From NCBI GenBank assembly GCA_036936605.1, contig JAUPFV010000003.1, positions 105,037,278 to 105,101,277 of the forward strand: a DNA stretch of 64,000 nucleotides, written 5' to 3'. The position numbers were made by a program, and so were the translations under genes. The DNA is from Limnanthes douglasii subsp. nivea (Eukaryota > Streptophyta > Magnoliopsida > Brassicales > Limnanthaceae). Under the pieces are notes generated by a model. That model did no database searches and was not told the origin of the DNA. It saw only the letters and a program-made list of their open reading frames with translations. Positions 1 to 11,515 of the stretch are shown piece after piece (position 1 is the first letter of the stretch; every line of letters starts with the position of its first letter).

Positions 1-930
1 TATAAAATCTTTCTCCATCAACATGTTTTAATAACGTTTTGGGTGAAGATATGTGTCGTTTAATTTCAAGGAATGCTTGGTCACAATTTGGAGACCAGTT
101 AAAGTCTTTTGCATTTCTTAAAACTTGGAAAAACTGAGCACATTTATCTTAAAATAAACCTATTCAATGTTGCTAACCTCCCAATCCATATCCGAACTTA
201 TTTAGTAGTCCAAGGTGGATCCATGACTAATAAAACATACAATTGGTCTGGGTCGGTTTGGATCCTTTTCTCACTTATAATGTAGCCCAAACATTTACAA
301 GATATATTTTTCAGGATTCAATTTTAGGTTGATGGCTTCTAGGTTAGAAAATGTTTCTTGGAGGTCGGAGATGTGATCATCCTCTTTGGGGATTTTAACA
401 CTCATGTCAGCAATATAAACTTCCACATTTCTTCCAATTTGGTTGGCAAATGGTTGATAAGTAGCTCCATCATTATTCAACCCAAAAGGCATTACTTTGT
501 AACAATAAAGCTCATATTCGTGATGAAAGCAGTGTGATCATGATCATTTGGATCCATCAGTATCTAATTATGTCCGGGAAAAGCATCCGTGAAGGATAAT
601 AACTTATTTCCTGATGTGAAGTCTACCATGTGATCTATCCAGGGCATTAGAAAAAGGATCTTGGGACAAGCTCTATTAAGATCTGCAAATCAATACACAT
701 AAGCCACTTCCTATTTTTATTATTGATTAGGACCGGATTGGCGGTCCAAAGAGGATACTGGGATTTTTTAATATGCCCCACCTTGGTTAACCGATCCATT
801 TCTTGGACTATAGCTTCTGATAATTCTTTAGAAAAATCTCTCTTTATTTGCACCATCGGATCCGCATTGGATCTGACAGACAGTTTGTGGCTCTTGTTAG
901 TACTACAGTTGCATTATCATTGCACCAAGT
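1..930 (-). mobile_element. Gypsy-A: Ty3/gypsy pol fragment (RT, truncated by window edge)
   Basis: Read on the minus strand, this is a degenerate Ty3/gypsy reverse transcriptase. About 900-650 gives the N-terminal RT block (SHKLSV..., FSKELSEAIVQEMDRL, VGHIKKSQYPLW). About 645-495 gives the block around SFTDAFPGHN and TAFITN. 492-295 gives MPFGLNNDGATYQ, QIGRNVEVYIADM and LKLNPEKYIL. 294-1 gives the connection region (LGYIISEKRI, IGRLATLNRFISR). The wording matches the Tat/Athila side of the superfamily. Several stops break the frame, and the catalytic YVDD box reads YIAD, so the first Asp is lost and the enzyme would be dead. The window edge cuts off the downstream RNase H and integrase. 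The order and diagnostic motifs leave little doubt about the family; the exact lineage is inferred. Confidence 0.85.
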
Positions 931-1902
931 AAACACATGAAAATTGTTAGATAGAAAGAACAATAATTTTTCATTCAATTCTAAGGGTAAAGTAGACCCG
1001 ACCCCGATGTTCTTATATTCCCCTTAACAAATATTAATCATCTCTTCTTTTTTTTCCTAAATTTTTCTTTATATGTCATTTTATCACTACAGTGCTCGGC
1101 ATCATCATTTTTAATATGTGTTTATATTTTATTTTATATATTTAGAACTATATTATCATTAACACACAAATTAACTTAATCTACACTATCTTTAGAGATC
1201 ATTTTTTCAGTTAACAACGGTAACACCTTAGAAATTTTTTTCTTTGTTACTTTTACATCTTTAACTCTTTAAATTATTAACAAATTATATGTTTATTTTT
1301 CTTATCGCAAGTCATTCACTTTTATTCTTGAAGTATGTAAATCAGAAGGAATTGAAGGATTGCATGTATTTCCAGTTGGGAATTATCAAGACGACCTAGA
1401 ACCAATGACATTACCTTGAGGTAGAGATGTTACTATATGCGGATGTGTTACCATTGTAGATGGATTATGTTGTAATTTTTTTATTCTCACAAGTTGGCAA
1501 AACAACATTAGAATTACCTTGAATAACCACTAAAGATGCACACATAGTTTATCCGTTATAAGGATCCATATACACTCATGATTGATTCATTACCATTGGT
1601 ATGAATTGATATTTTGCAAAGATTCCCACAAATGGCACCGAATTTGATGTGAGAAAAAATCGTCAAAATAAATGTCAATGATGAAATGCACTAAACTGCT
1701 CATGATTTAGAGAATGAAAAGAATGTACTATTTTCTCTCACTAAAAATCAATCAATCTTCAAAAAAAAAATTAAATCCTTATTTATATGGTCTATCACGC
1801 CTAATATGAAGGGATGACTGGCACGTATTTACAAGGAAATGTGACATTTAATTAGTACAATGAATGTTACAAATATGACCAAATTACCTTATAATTGTCT
1901 AG
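931..1902. other. Unassigned AT-rich stretch
   Basis: No convincing coding segment is seen on either strand. It lies upstream, in the element sense, of the gypsy-A RT and may hold decayed gag or leader sequence of that element, but I find no gag motif. A TGGCACCG word near 1633 resembles a gypsy primer-binding site, but its orientation does not fit a minus-strand element. Confidence 0.4.
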
Positions 1903-2400
1903 TGTTAGAATAATTATGGTTTAGTATGCTAAATATACATTTAGTCATTGTTATAAGATAGTCTAATTAATAAGTAATTGAATTAATTATATTATATACA
2001 ATTAATATGAATTTGGCACATTGGTGAAAATACATTATGAAGGTATAAGTGTGGTAACCGAATTAAATTTGGGCACTATGAAAGATTGGGCCCAAAAATA
2101 TTAGTTATATCAATTAGTATCATAATAAAAAACCTGTTGTAATTCATAAGATAAACAACATGTATATTGTTATTGAATCAAATATATGTTTTTTATATAA
2201 GATCTACACCATATACCATATGAATTATTTGTTAATTAACTTGGTAGGATATGAATCTAGGATTTATGTGAAAAAACATGATTAGATTGACTTGTTCATA
2301 AGAATAGCTTGATTTAGTGTTTAAGTTTCATATATATAAAATTGATCCAATTTGGGGGTTCCCCCATTAAATAAAGGTTTGTTTAGTAACTAGAAATTCT
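1903..2400 (+). repeat. Copia-A 5' LTR remnant
   Basis: The first roughly 250 bases align with the 3' LTR at 4521. They also share with the copia-B LTR the segment reading gtgtggtaaccgaattaaat, followed by tttgggcactat. The downstream limit is a guess, because no CA terminus with an adjacent primer-binding site survives. Confidence 0.6.
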
Positions 2401-2591
2401 CTCCCAAACTTAGAATCAACCAAATCCTAATTTAAATGGACAAATCAGACCTATTTTGACAGTGTTTCATCAACGGAGTAATCCCAAATGTTATTATTAG
2501 TTGAAGGATGTCCAAAGGTGTTCACTATAACCAACTAGTTACTTTCGTTGCGGATGAATGTTGCAACTTGTGAAGGAAAAAAACAATCGGT

Positions 2592-2750
2592 TGTTGGTTG
2601 GGTAGCCTGCCCAACGATAAAAATTGTGGCTGGATGACCTACCCAAAGACAACAAAAGTTATATGTTGTTTGTTTTCTGAGTAATTTACCCAGCGACAAC
2701 ATATACTATTTGGTGGTTAGGTTGGGATGGATCAGCCCGACGACAATAAC
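2592..2750 (+). repeat. Short tandem array of hairpin-like units
   Basis: Three to four imperfect units start near 2592, 2625, 2669 and 2713. Each has a G-rich left part (ggttgggtag) and a complementary C-rich right part (ctgcccaacga, gacctacccaaag, tttacccagcga, cagcccgacga). Each unit can therefore fold back on itself. They lie in the gutted internal region of copia-A and have no recognised coding meaning. Confidence 0.45.
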
Positions 2751-2984
2751 AGTGATTGGAGAAATTTTTTCCAAAATAATAATAATTTAATTTAATATTA
2801 TTTTAATGATTTATTTCACATGATAAGTGTTTGGACATGTTATATTTTGTATGTATTTATGGAATATTTTATATGCTTAAATGATTATATGGATATGCAT
2901 GACGAAGATTTTGAATTTAAAAAGGTGAATCATAAAATCATTTAATCGAATCTCTAAAAGGTTAATTAATCTCAGGAAATATAA

Positions 2985-4205
2985 TAAAAGACCGCATTTC
3001 TTAATGATGATATTGAAGAAAATATCTATATAGTGCAATCTAAACACTTTGAAATATATAACTCAAATAATATGGTATACATGTTTAAGAAATCCAATTA
3101 TGGACTAAAACATGCTTCTCGTCAATGGTACCACAAATTTTTTGAGGTAATAGTATTTTTTGGTTTTGAGGTTAAACCAATTGACGAATATGTGTATCAA
3201 AAGTTCAGTGAGAGTAATTTCATATTTCTCGTATTATATATGATGACATACTACTTGCCTCGAACGATAAATAATTATTGTATACTATAAAGAAATGTTT
3301 ATCAGATAAACACGATCTGCAAGATCTTAGTGATGCAGGTTTTGTGTTAGGATTCCAAATATCTCGAGATTGATCTCATGGTATTCTTCAAATATCACAA
3401 AAGTCACCTATAAAAAGTGTGTTACAACGTTACAGATTGACAAACTGCAAACCCTTAAGTACTCATATAGCAAAGGGTGACAGACTAACTCTGGGTCAAT
3501 ATCCAAAGACAGCATTTGAGATTAAAAAAATGAAAATGTTCCCATTATGCTTTCACGGTTAGGATTTTGATGTATGCTCAAGTTTTATACTATGCCATAC
3601 ATTGCCTTTGCTGTAAATATGTTGGGAAGGTGTGTAAATAACCCAGAGATAGACAACTAAAAGAAACTGAAAATAATATTTTCATATCTATAAGGAACAA
3701 AATGGTACATGTTTACATAAAATAAAGCAGAAAGGTAGAGATCATTGTCTATTCGTTCTCAAATTTTGTGGATGCATAGACACACCGAAAATAATTTTAG
3801 GAAACATATTCTTATTAGGTAAGGGTGCATTATCTTAGAAAAATGTAAAGCAAACACTTATTGCATCATCCATTATGGTGGTGAAATTTGCTGCGTGCTT
3901 CGAGGCATTGTACCAGTCATTGTGGTTGTGGAATTTTGTTATTTATTTATGTTGTATAAGGGATGGAAAGACTCATGAAGTTATACTATGACAACAATTC
4001 CGTAGTGTAGTACTTTAATAGTAACATGAGCTCGTCTAAGTCCAAACACATAGACATAAAGTTCATATCTGTTAAAGAGAGAATTTAAAGGGGTCAAATA
4101 AATATAGAGCATATTGGTTCGAGCTACATAATAATAGATAATTTTACAAACGTTATATTGTCTAAGGTTTTCTAGGAACACACCGTGAAGATGGGTGTAG
4201 TTGAT
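2985..4205 (+). pseudogene. Copia-A RT and RNase H remnant
   Basis: The translation opens with KTAFLNDDIEENIYIVQ and continues through FKKSNYGLKHASRQWYHKFF to VYQKFSESNFIFLVLY, the standard copia RT core. At the catalytic site a small deletion shifts the frame: the bases encoding DDILLASN are present, but out of frame with the preceding LVLY. After the RT come eroded segments, then RNase H wording near 3840-3990 (VKFAACFEALYQSLWLWNFV) that parallels the copia-B RNase H. Many stops follow. It is clearly a pseudogene related to the copia-B polyprotein. Confidence 0.8.
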
Positions 4206-4507
4206 TTAGAGGATTGTCAATTTCAGTGGAAGTTTTTGTAATATGATCCAATTGATATGTGCAATATTGTATACATATGGTTTATTGCAATATATGGCTT
4301 GGTTAAATTTATTAACATCTATTACTCTACTAGATCTCTAAGGTATCACCATTTAAAAGGATATGTACGATTACATATCATAATATTCTTAAATTGTTTT
4401 TAGTCATTTATTGTATCATGTACGGGGTTGTACCATTCACGTGTTGACAATGGATTCAGGGCCCCCATTGAAGTTAAATATATTTTGAAGTAGTAGCATA
4501 TGATGAT

Positions 4508-4520
4508 CCAAGTGGGAGAT
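4508..4520 (+). promoter_or_regulatory. Copia-A polypurine tract
   Basis: The sequence ccaagtgggagat sits immediately before the 3' LTR start at 4521. It is the plus-strand primer position and matches the copia-B tract (aaaatgggagat in its sense strand). Confidence 0.75.
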
Positions 4521-4885
4521 TGTTAGAATAATTATGGATTGGTATGTTAAATATATATTTGGTCATTGTCATAAGTTAGTCAAATTAATAAGTAATCAGA
4601 CTAATTATATTATATTATATTATATATATATATATATATGTATAAATAATTAGGAATTTGGGTATTGTGAAAGATTAGATTATAATCTCAACATTTCAGT
4701 CTGAACTAAATTAATGGACTAAATTGATAAATCAATTTAGTTGATATGGTCCCCGATCACAAAGTGGATAAACTATAAAGGTTTTATACAATTAGGGTTA
4801 CTAATTATATTTCTTATATAAAAGAGACTAAGATTAAGATGTTCTTTTGTAGAAAAAGTTAAAACAAAGAAAGACGACTAGAGAA
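4521..4885 (+). repeat. Copia-A 3' LTR (right edge unclear)
   Basis: It begins TGTTAGAATAATTATGG directly after the polypurine tract and includes a TA microsatellite at about 4600-4640. Similarity to the copia-B LTR continues through the ctcaacatttcagtctgaac region to a TATATAAAAGAGAC promoter-like motif. The sequence beyond about 4885 looks like a different LTR-type fragment. Confidence 0.65.
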
Positions 4886-5040
4886 ACAAAACGACCACTA
4901 TGGTTTATTATTTAGAAAGTGTACCAATTATATCGAGTATAAAGCTCTTATTTATAGAGAAACTATATGGGGTAATGGGTCTAGGTCTTACACACCCTCT
5001 CTTAAACTCGCAATGCTTATTCTTATATTGTGAGTTTGTT
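4886..5040. repeat. Possible fragment of another copia-type LTR
   Basis: The wording aaagctcttatttatagaga followed by tatggggtaatggg and cttacacaccctctc resembles the transcribed part of Tnt1-like LTRs. No partner copy is present in the window, so this is only a resemblance. Confidence 0.3.
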
Positions 5041-5560
5041 ACATAAAATAATAACCAAAATTGCAAACGAAACACCAAACTTCAAAACCATAATCGAAAC
5101 CAAAATCAAAACAAAACGCTAAAATCAAAATCGAACTTCAATCTCCAAACTCCAATCTTCAATCTCCAAACTCTAATCTTCAAACTCAATATCTAATATC
5201 CAAACTCCAATCTTCAAACTCCAGTCTCTAATCTCCAGTCTCTAATCTCCAGTATCCAAACTACAATATCCAAACTCCAATATCCAAACTCTAAACTCCA
5301 ATCTCCATTCTCCATTCTTCAAAATCCAAACTCTAATCTCTAAACTACAAACTAATCCAAACGAAATCTAAACACCAAACGAATCCAAACAAAGCCAAAT
5401 AAAGCCAAACGAATCCAAACAAAACCAAACAAAGTCAAACAAATCCAAATAAATCCAAACAAGTCCAAACGAAATTTAAACATCAAATTCAAATAACAAG
5501 AGAACGAAATCTAAACACTAAACCAATCAAAACGACTCCAAACGATTCAAAACTTACGGT
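5040..5560. repeat. Low-complexity CCAAACTCCAATCT-type repeat
   Basis: Irregular tandem repetition of short words (tccaaactccaatc, caaactctaatctc, then aatccaaacaaagccaaa) covers about 500 bases. One strand is almost free of G. Such pyrimidine/A-rich expansion has no coding sense. I see no flanking target duplications. Confidence 0.75.
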
Positions 5561-6796
5561 TCAATATTAATTATATCATGGGTATTTGAGTATTATTAAG
5601 TGATGAATTATAAGGTTCTTGAATGGTCTTTCAGCCATTTAGTATATTTCTTTCCATAATCCAAACGAACATTTTTATTCATTTCCGTCCAAGATTTTGC
5701 CTCATCATATTCTTATATTTTATTAGCTTATTCTGCATTGTCACTCTTGATTCGTCATCCTTAATAATTTTAACTCGTCATAATCGTTTATCTTGTCTCG
5801 GTTTGTCATTCTTCCATATCACACTAATTTTAACTCGTCTTATCATTTTGATTCATTTAACAAGTATAATTTTCAATTTAAGACAGTCATCCATCTCTTT
5901 ATATTGTCTTATTTAACTTGGTATCTCATAAAAACTTACTTATAATCCATTATAGTATAGACTGTTTGTTTTTATATTTTTAACTTTATCTCGTATATAA
6001 AAAACGTAAACTGTAACTGACTATTTTTTTCGGATACAAATAACTGTTATATAGCTAATTTCAATAATAATATCATTCGAGGTAAATAATTAAATAATAT
6101 TTTAAATTCTATTATTTTTAATATGGTTATATAATTTATGTTAAATAATTTAAATTATATAGATAGATAGAGATATAATAATTTAGTTGTGCATTTGTTC
6201 CGTCAGTACTATATTTAAAGTCCAATTATGTACAGTAGAATCGTCGATCAACAGTCCGCCAATAATGTTTGTTCGTTAGACGTCAATACACACTTTAAAA
6301 CGCGTTATGGAAGGAAAAAATCAAATTTACATTCTATTATTGTAGTGTATATTTCTCTGAGCTAAGCTATACGTTTTTCTGCGTCAGCAAGTTGGTTTTC
6401 ATTGACCAAAAAAATCAAATTTCTATTCTATTTAGTTTTGAAAATCTTTGTATTATTGGTATGTTTCAAAAACAAGTTTAACCAAATAAATAAAAAAGAT
6501 AATAGATAATGGACAATTTTATTTAGGAGATCCAGGTCAATAAAAAAACATCAAGATTTTTAATATCCATTATATATTTTAAGGTTTTTTTTTTCTATCT
6601 AATATATATTATAATTTATTATTTTCTAAAAATAATTGAAAATAATATAGTTTATCATTTATAATTTGAAAAAAATAAAATTGCCTACAATAAAATAGTT
6701 AATTTAATATATTTTAGCTATATATAGAATCCAAGTTTCCTCATGTCTAGAATTCAATATATTATTTTTTAAAAGTTTTTAATTTTAATTTTTTTA
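5561..6796. other. Unassigned AT-rich spacer
   Basis: It contains an open frame at 5623-5916, but that translation is low-complexity Ile/Leu/Phe/Ser from T-rich DNA with a repeated ttttaactcgtc word, and I do not count it as a gene. The rest is AT-rich with short homopolymer runs. Confidence 0.5.
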
Positions 6797-7069
6797 GGGG
6801 CAAAATCCAAATTTTATTGAATATAAAGTTACATAAGATGTAACAACAGAACAGTAACATCGACCAAAGATCTTACAATAAAGAAATAAGAGTATTATGA
6901 ATCACAATGGAAGAATTAAAATTAAAAATTCTTCAGTTGAGGAAATAGTTCATGTAACAGCTTCATAATACAAATACTTCATGTAACCAGTAAGTTACGT
7001 GCAACAATATAAAATAGTACTGATCAATAAAGATTTTGTCCTCATGTTAGTAGCAAAAAAATCCAATAC

Positions 7070-8325
7070 TTAAATACAAATGTTATTTGGCCAACTTAAG
7101 GTAGCACATGTTGATACTTTCCAAATAAGTAATAGTTTTAACTTTGCTGGAGTGTTGGAGTTTTGGAAATCATAGTTTGATTTAAAATTTGAATTCCACT
7201 TATCAATCCAATCTGCAGCCAAGTTTTGCTCACGATATATATGGTTTATAGTCATATTGGAAGTAATAAAAGATCTACAACAATAATAAGAGTAGAGAGA
7301 AACTAATGAGATTTTCCTGATCCTAACATGTCAATTATGGTAGATGAATCAGACTCAATATCAACATGGGTAAAAGTATTGGTATAACATAAGATAAGCC
7401 CATATAAAAGAGCCCAGATCTCTGTAATTCTAGATGTATTTTTACCATAAAGATGACCAACTAAAACAATATTTCCAAGATATTTTCTAATAATGATACC
7501 ATTGTTGGCTTCTCCATTTAGTAGACATGAACCATCACAATTCATTTTGAGCCTATTTCTAACATGGAGGATGTCATTTAACATACATTGGAGTTTTGTG
7601 AATACAAAAGTGATAAAAACAATTTGAGGTGTTAGCCACATGAAGGTCACTCTGCCAATGTTTAGACTTAAGAATGGAGGCATCATCGAGCTTGACTTAA
7701 TACTAAGCAATCTTGTCTATTAAGGGTTTAGTAGTAGTTTTAAATTTGTGTTTCATGTTGTTTTGGACAGACTGTAGATTCCATCAAATAATTGCTTGAA
7801 GAATGGTCTTGATGTGAATGTGACTATTGCTTGATGAAAACCAATAATAAATAATATGGTTACCTACTTTAATATTAAAAATATTGGAAAAATAACTCGA
7901 GACATCCTAAGACATTTGACAAGTAACAGAAAGATGAGACAAATATTTAATATTTGAGCACTACTAACACTTAGAAGCAAGAGATTTAATATTATTATTA
8001 TTATAATATCTATAGGAATAAAACATTTTAAGATTCTCCAAAGGAGAAAATAACAATTTTGGGGGTAAATGTTATTCCAAATTTTAGAATAAAGATAAGA
8101 TTTGTTATTATGGTTTCTAATAAACTAGCAAGTTTTTTTGAAAGAAAACAAACCATTAGTAGATAGATTCCAAATGATGGTGTCAGCCCTGTCAATATCA
8201 ATTTTTAGATTAGATATTCTTTTAATATCATAATTGATAAGAGGAGAAAAATATAGATAATCGCCAGGTAAATTATGCTTAATAAAAGGCATAGGCTTGT
8301 ATATTTTGTGGTGAATGACCAAAGT
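7070..8325 (-). pseudogene. LINE-1 ORF2 C-terminus: zf-RVT region and RNase H
   Basis: At 8322-8125 a segment (KIDIDRADTIIWNLSTNGLF, then SFKKTC) resembles the start of the zf-RVT domain. At 7710-7303 an RNase H-like fold is readable: RLKMNCDGSCLLNGEANNGI, SRITEIWALLYGLILC, THVDIESDSSTIIDML. At 7255-7070 comes HIYREQNLAADWIDKWN, the usual domain end. The acidic residues of CDGS, the E of TEIWAL and the D of ESDSS are kept, although the frame is interrupted. RNase H of this kind degrades RNA in RNA:DNA hybrids during LINE replication. Confidence 0.85.
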
Positions 8326-8349
8326 AAAGCAAACATAAGAAGTAGAGGG

Positions 8350-10481
8350 TTTAAATGATATACCCCAAGAACTTATCTGTATATAGTAAAAGAGTGGGTG
8401 AGAAAACCACTTTAATGGTGGTAATTATGTAATTTTACTACCCACCTCATGTAATATATAAAGAACATTCTCTTTTTGGGTAAAAGGCCAATGATTAGTC
8501 AATTATTGCTACATTTATTTCGTTTGTCCTTTTCTCTCTCTACAAAACACTGATTTAATTATTATTGTCACTTTATATAAACCTTTCTTAGTGAGATCCT
8601 CTCCAACAAATATTTTCGCTTTTGAAGTTCCCTAAAGAATTTCCGAGTTCATCAATAATGACATACATTTTTATTGAGTTTATCATAATTCCAAGAGTTA
8701 TTGATCCAATAATTACTTACATTGTTTATTCTATACCAACGATTGTTTTCAGAATAATTGAGAGAGATAAAAGGATGATTGTTATTCTAGTTTTCAAGCC
8801 AGAAATTAATCTGCCATTTATCTAGCTCAAAAAAATATTATGTTAAGCAATATGTCTAAAGTAGATGAGAATTTTCCATGTTTTAGAAGCGGTGGCAGTA
8901 ATATTCACTTGAAGAGGGTGAACAGAATTACAATAGATAGAATGCATTAGATTGGCTCAAAGAGAATTTTTAGCTCTGAAGTTTCTTAAATTTAAAGTGT
9001 ATGTGTTTCGGGTGTCAATTAATTTTCTTAAATTCAAACCAGATTCCTCATAAAGAAAACATAAAGAGGTCTATTTGAACCAGATAATATAGTCAGAGGA
9101 GGCTTTAAAACCCTAAAGAAATTTATTCATTAAATTGTTGATTCTATGAATGACAGATATATGGATATTACAAGTTTGCATATAGAAATTAGGAATATAG
9201 GAGAGAACATATTGAGCAAGAGTCAATCTGCCTCCAAATGAGAGAGAAGTATTGTCCCAGATGATGATTTTGTTTCTGAATCAAAAAATCTGATATAATT
9301 AGTTTTATGAATATTAATGCCAATATATTTAAAAGAGGAAGACTATGATTGAAACCAGAAGTGTGAATAATATTGTTGATTCTATTTCTACACATTTTAT
9401 GAGAAGTAATGAAAAAAGTTTTTTCCTTATTAATGATTTGGACATAAATGTGTTGGTAATAATTAAGGAAGTTACATAATTTATGTTAATGATGGAACCA
9501 TTCATAAAGATGAGTACATCATTAGCAAGGCAAGAACAAGAATGTGAAGGTTTCTTGTAGAATAATAATACATGGCTTGATTGCCAAAAAAAATATTTTT
9601 AAGACCTCTAACAGAAAATTCCTCAGCAATGATAAAAAGACTGGGTGATAAAGGATCACCTTGCCTAACACATTTACTAGACTTAAAATAACCATGAGCA
9701 GACCCATTAACAATGATAAAAAAAGTTAACAGGTCAATACTTTTTTTAATTAAGTCTATAAATTTTTGGTTGAAACCAAAACATTCAAGGACAAGATATA
9801 TAAATTGGAACTTGATCATGCCAAATTATTTTGACATGTCCAGCTTAAGGATAATATTGTTTCCTCTAATGTTTTTATTGATATCATGAGCCAATTCTTG
9901 AGAAATAATAGAATAATCATTAATATTTCTAGAATTCACAAAACCAAATTGCTCAATATAGATGATTTGAAGAAGAATCTTAGCCAATATATTGTTTATA
10001 ATTTTTAGAAATGAGTCTGTTAAAAACTGGTAGAGACTAATAGGTCTAAAGTCTTGCCAGTTAGATGGAGCTTATTTTTTGGGAATCAAACAAATAGGAA
10101 TGGAAAAACTTCTAGCACGAGCATATAAGCAATTAAAATGGGCTTTAATAGAATTGAAGAGATCATCTTTAATGATGGACAAATCCATCAACTACAGAGA
10201 CACTTTTTTGTTGAGAGAGTTAACAGCATGAAGAGGATGAGGAGATTGATGTTATCCTGATCATTGATGATTTTGGGAATAACCTTCTTGATTTCAAAAA
10301 TGTTAGGATGATTAATATGGCTATTCAGAAGATTTTTGAAATGGTCAATGGTTAAATTCATAATCTCATATTGGTTTTCAGTCCATTGGCCATTGACTTT
10401 AAATCTGTTGATCAAATTCTTTTTAAATACATTTTTAACATAGTTGTGTAATGCTTTAGTATTTATGTCATCTGAGTTCAC
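8350..10481 (-). pseudogene. LINE-1 ORF2 reverse transcriptase
   Basis: At 10481-10188 the pre-RT segment reads TKALHNYVKNVFKKNLINRF and ENQYEIMNLTIDHFKNLL. At 9819-9530 the RT core reads YLVLECFGFNQKFIDLI, SSKCVRQGDPLSPSLFIIAE and NGSAHGYFKSSK. The next block should carry the (F/Y)ADD catalytic box but reads LANDVLIF, so one Asp is replaced by Asn. There are several frame breaks. Family and order are secure. Confidence 0.82.
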
Positions 10482-10799
10482 CTAGTTTGATGAGCTCTTC
10501 TGTTCCCATAAGGATTCTTCTCTAACAATGAGATTTAGGTGAGTGGCCCTGGCTTTAGCTAGATTAGATTTTATTTCAATAGTGTTGTTAAGCTCAAGAC
10601 AGTTCTCTGCAATTTTTATATTTTCTTCACCATTGGCAATGTTGTCGAAAATGTTACCAAAAATATCTTTGTCCTAACTTTTTAAATTATTTTTCAGTCT
10701 TTTTAATTTGATCCAGAAGATATAAATAGGGTTACCATAGATAGAAGAGGACCAAGAGGATTCAACAAAAGGAATAAATTCATTATGAATGAGCCACAT

Positions 10800-11515
10800 G
10801 TTTTAAATTTGAAAGAAGGTTTAGGAAAGATGATGCTATTGGATAAGGTTAAGCACAAAAGTGAATGATCTGAGCCAATTCTGGGCCAATTGCTTCACCT
10901 TTTTCGAGATAAAATAATCTCTCCATGATGAATTGTGAAGCACCATGTCAATGCGCTTCCATTTGGTGTTGTTTGACCAGGTGAAATTAAATCCCTTATA
11001 ACCCGGATATTCTAATCTACAATCCATTAATATGTTATTGAAATCATCTATAGCCCTAAGTTCGAGGGTGGAGCAAGCTAATTTCTCATTATAATTAGAG
11101 ACCACATTGAAATCTCCACCCAACACCAATTCAATTTGAGGGTTAGGAAGGTTCTTAAGGTTTTTCCAAAGGTCAAGTCTCTGAATTCTTATATAATTTG
11201 CATAAATGATAGTGATCATGAAATCTTTGTTATAAGAGGAATGCTTTACTTTCGAATGGATAAATTGGTCATAATTGATTAAGGTTGTTAACTGAATTAA
11301 TGATTGAATATGGCCTATATTTTAATATTAAGATTAGTTAAACGAGATTGAAAGTCAATCTTATTTTTAATAAGGTCAATTTTATCACTAGAGATCACTG
11401 GCTCTTGCAAGGCAATGATCTCAATTTTTTCAGTTTTGATGATGGACCTAAGTCTTCTAATGGTACGTCTATTTCCAACGTCTTTTGCACGTCAGCAAAT
11501 GATGGAAATAGTCAT
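10800..11515 (-). pseudogene. LINE-1 ORF2 N-terminus: apurinic-like endonuclease
   Basis: ORF2 starts at the ATG at 11515-11513. Recognisable endonuclease landmarks follow: GNRRTIRRLRSIIKTEKIEI, then IIALQEP with the metal-binding Glu, VLGGDFNVVSNYNEK, FNFTWSN, RIDMVLHNSSWRD, and an SDHSLL segment carrying the catalytic His in a shifted frame near 10860. This domain nicks target DNA to prime reverse transcription. Early stops (such as the one replacing the Trp of the usual WNVRG) and a frameshift before SDH inactivate it. Confidence 0.8.

Larger units (their letters stand above)
1903..4885 (+). mobile_element. Copia-A: internally deleted Ty1/copia element
   Basis: Two direct repeats begin TGTTAGAATAATTATGG at 1903 and 4521. 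The second is preceded by the classic plant copia polypurine tract ending in gtgggagat. Between them lie RT and RNase H remnants in order, but no gag, protease or integrase could be recognised, so most of the 5' half is deleted or eroded. The RT wording (HASRQWYHKFFEVIV) and the sequence leading into the polypurine tract match copia-B at 33389-40747, so both belong to one family in opposite orientations. The 3' end is uncertain: similarity to the copia-B LTR fades near 4885. No target duplication could be confirmed. Confidence 0.75.

Noticed and set aside
1630..1645. Possible gypsy primer-binding site tggcaccg
   Set aside because: It is on the plus strand, while the adjacent gypsy-A fragment runs on the minus strand; no LTR edge is visible.
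4980..4984. Pentamer tctag matching the base preceding copia-A (1898-1902) as a target duplication
   Set aside because: The preceding bases do not form a CA-ended LTR and LTR similarity stops about 100 bases earlier; a 5-base match alone is weak.
5623..5916. 97-residue plus-strand open frame
   Set aside because: Translation is a low-complexity hydrophobic string from T-rich repeats (ttttaactcgtc); no domain, no promoter and no codon structure.
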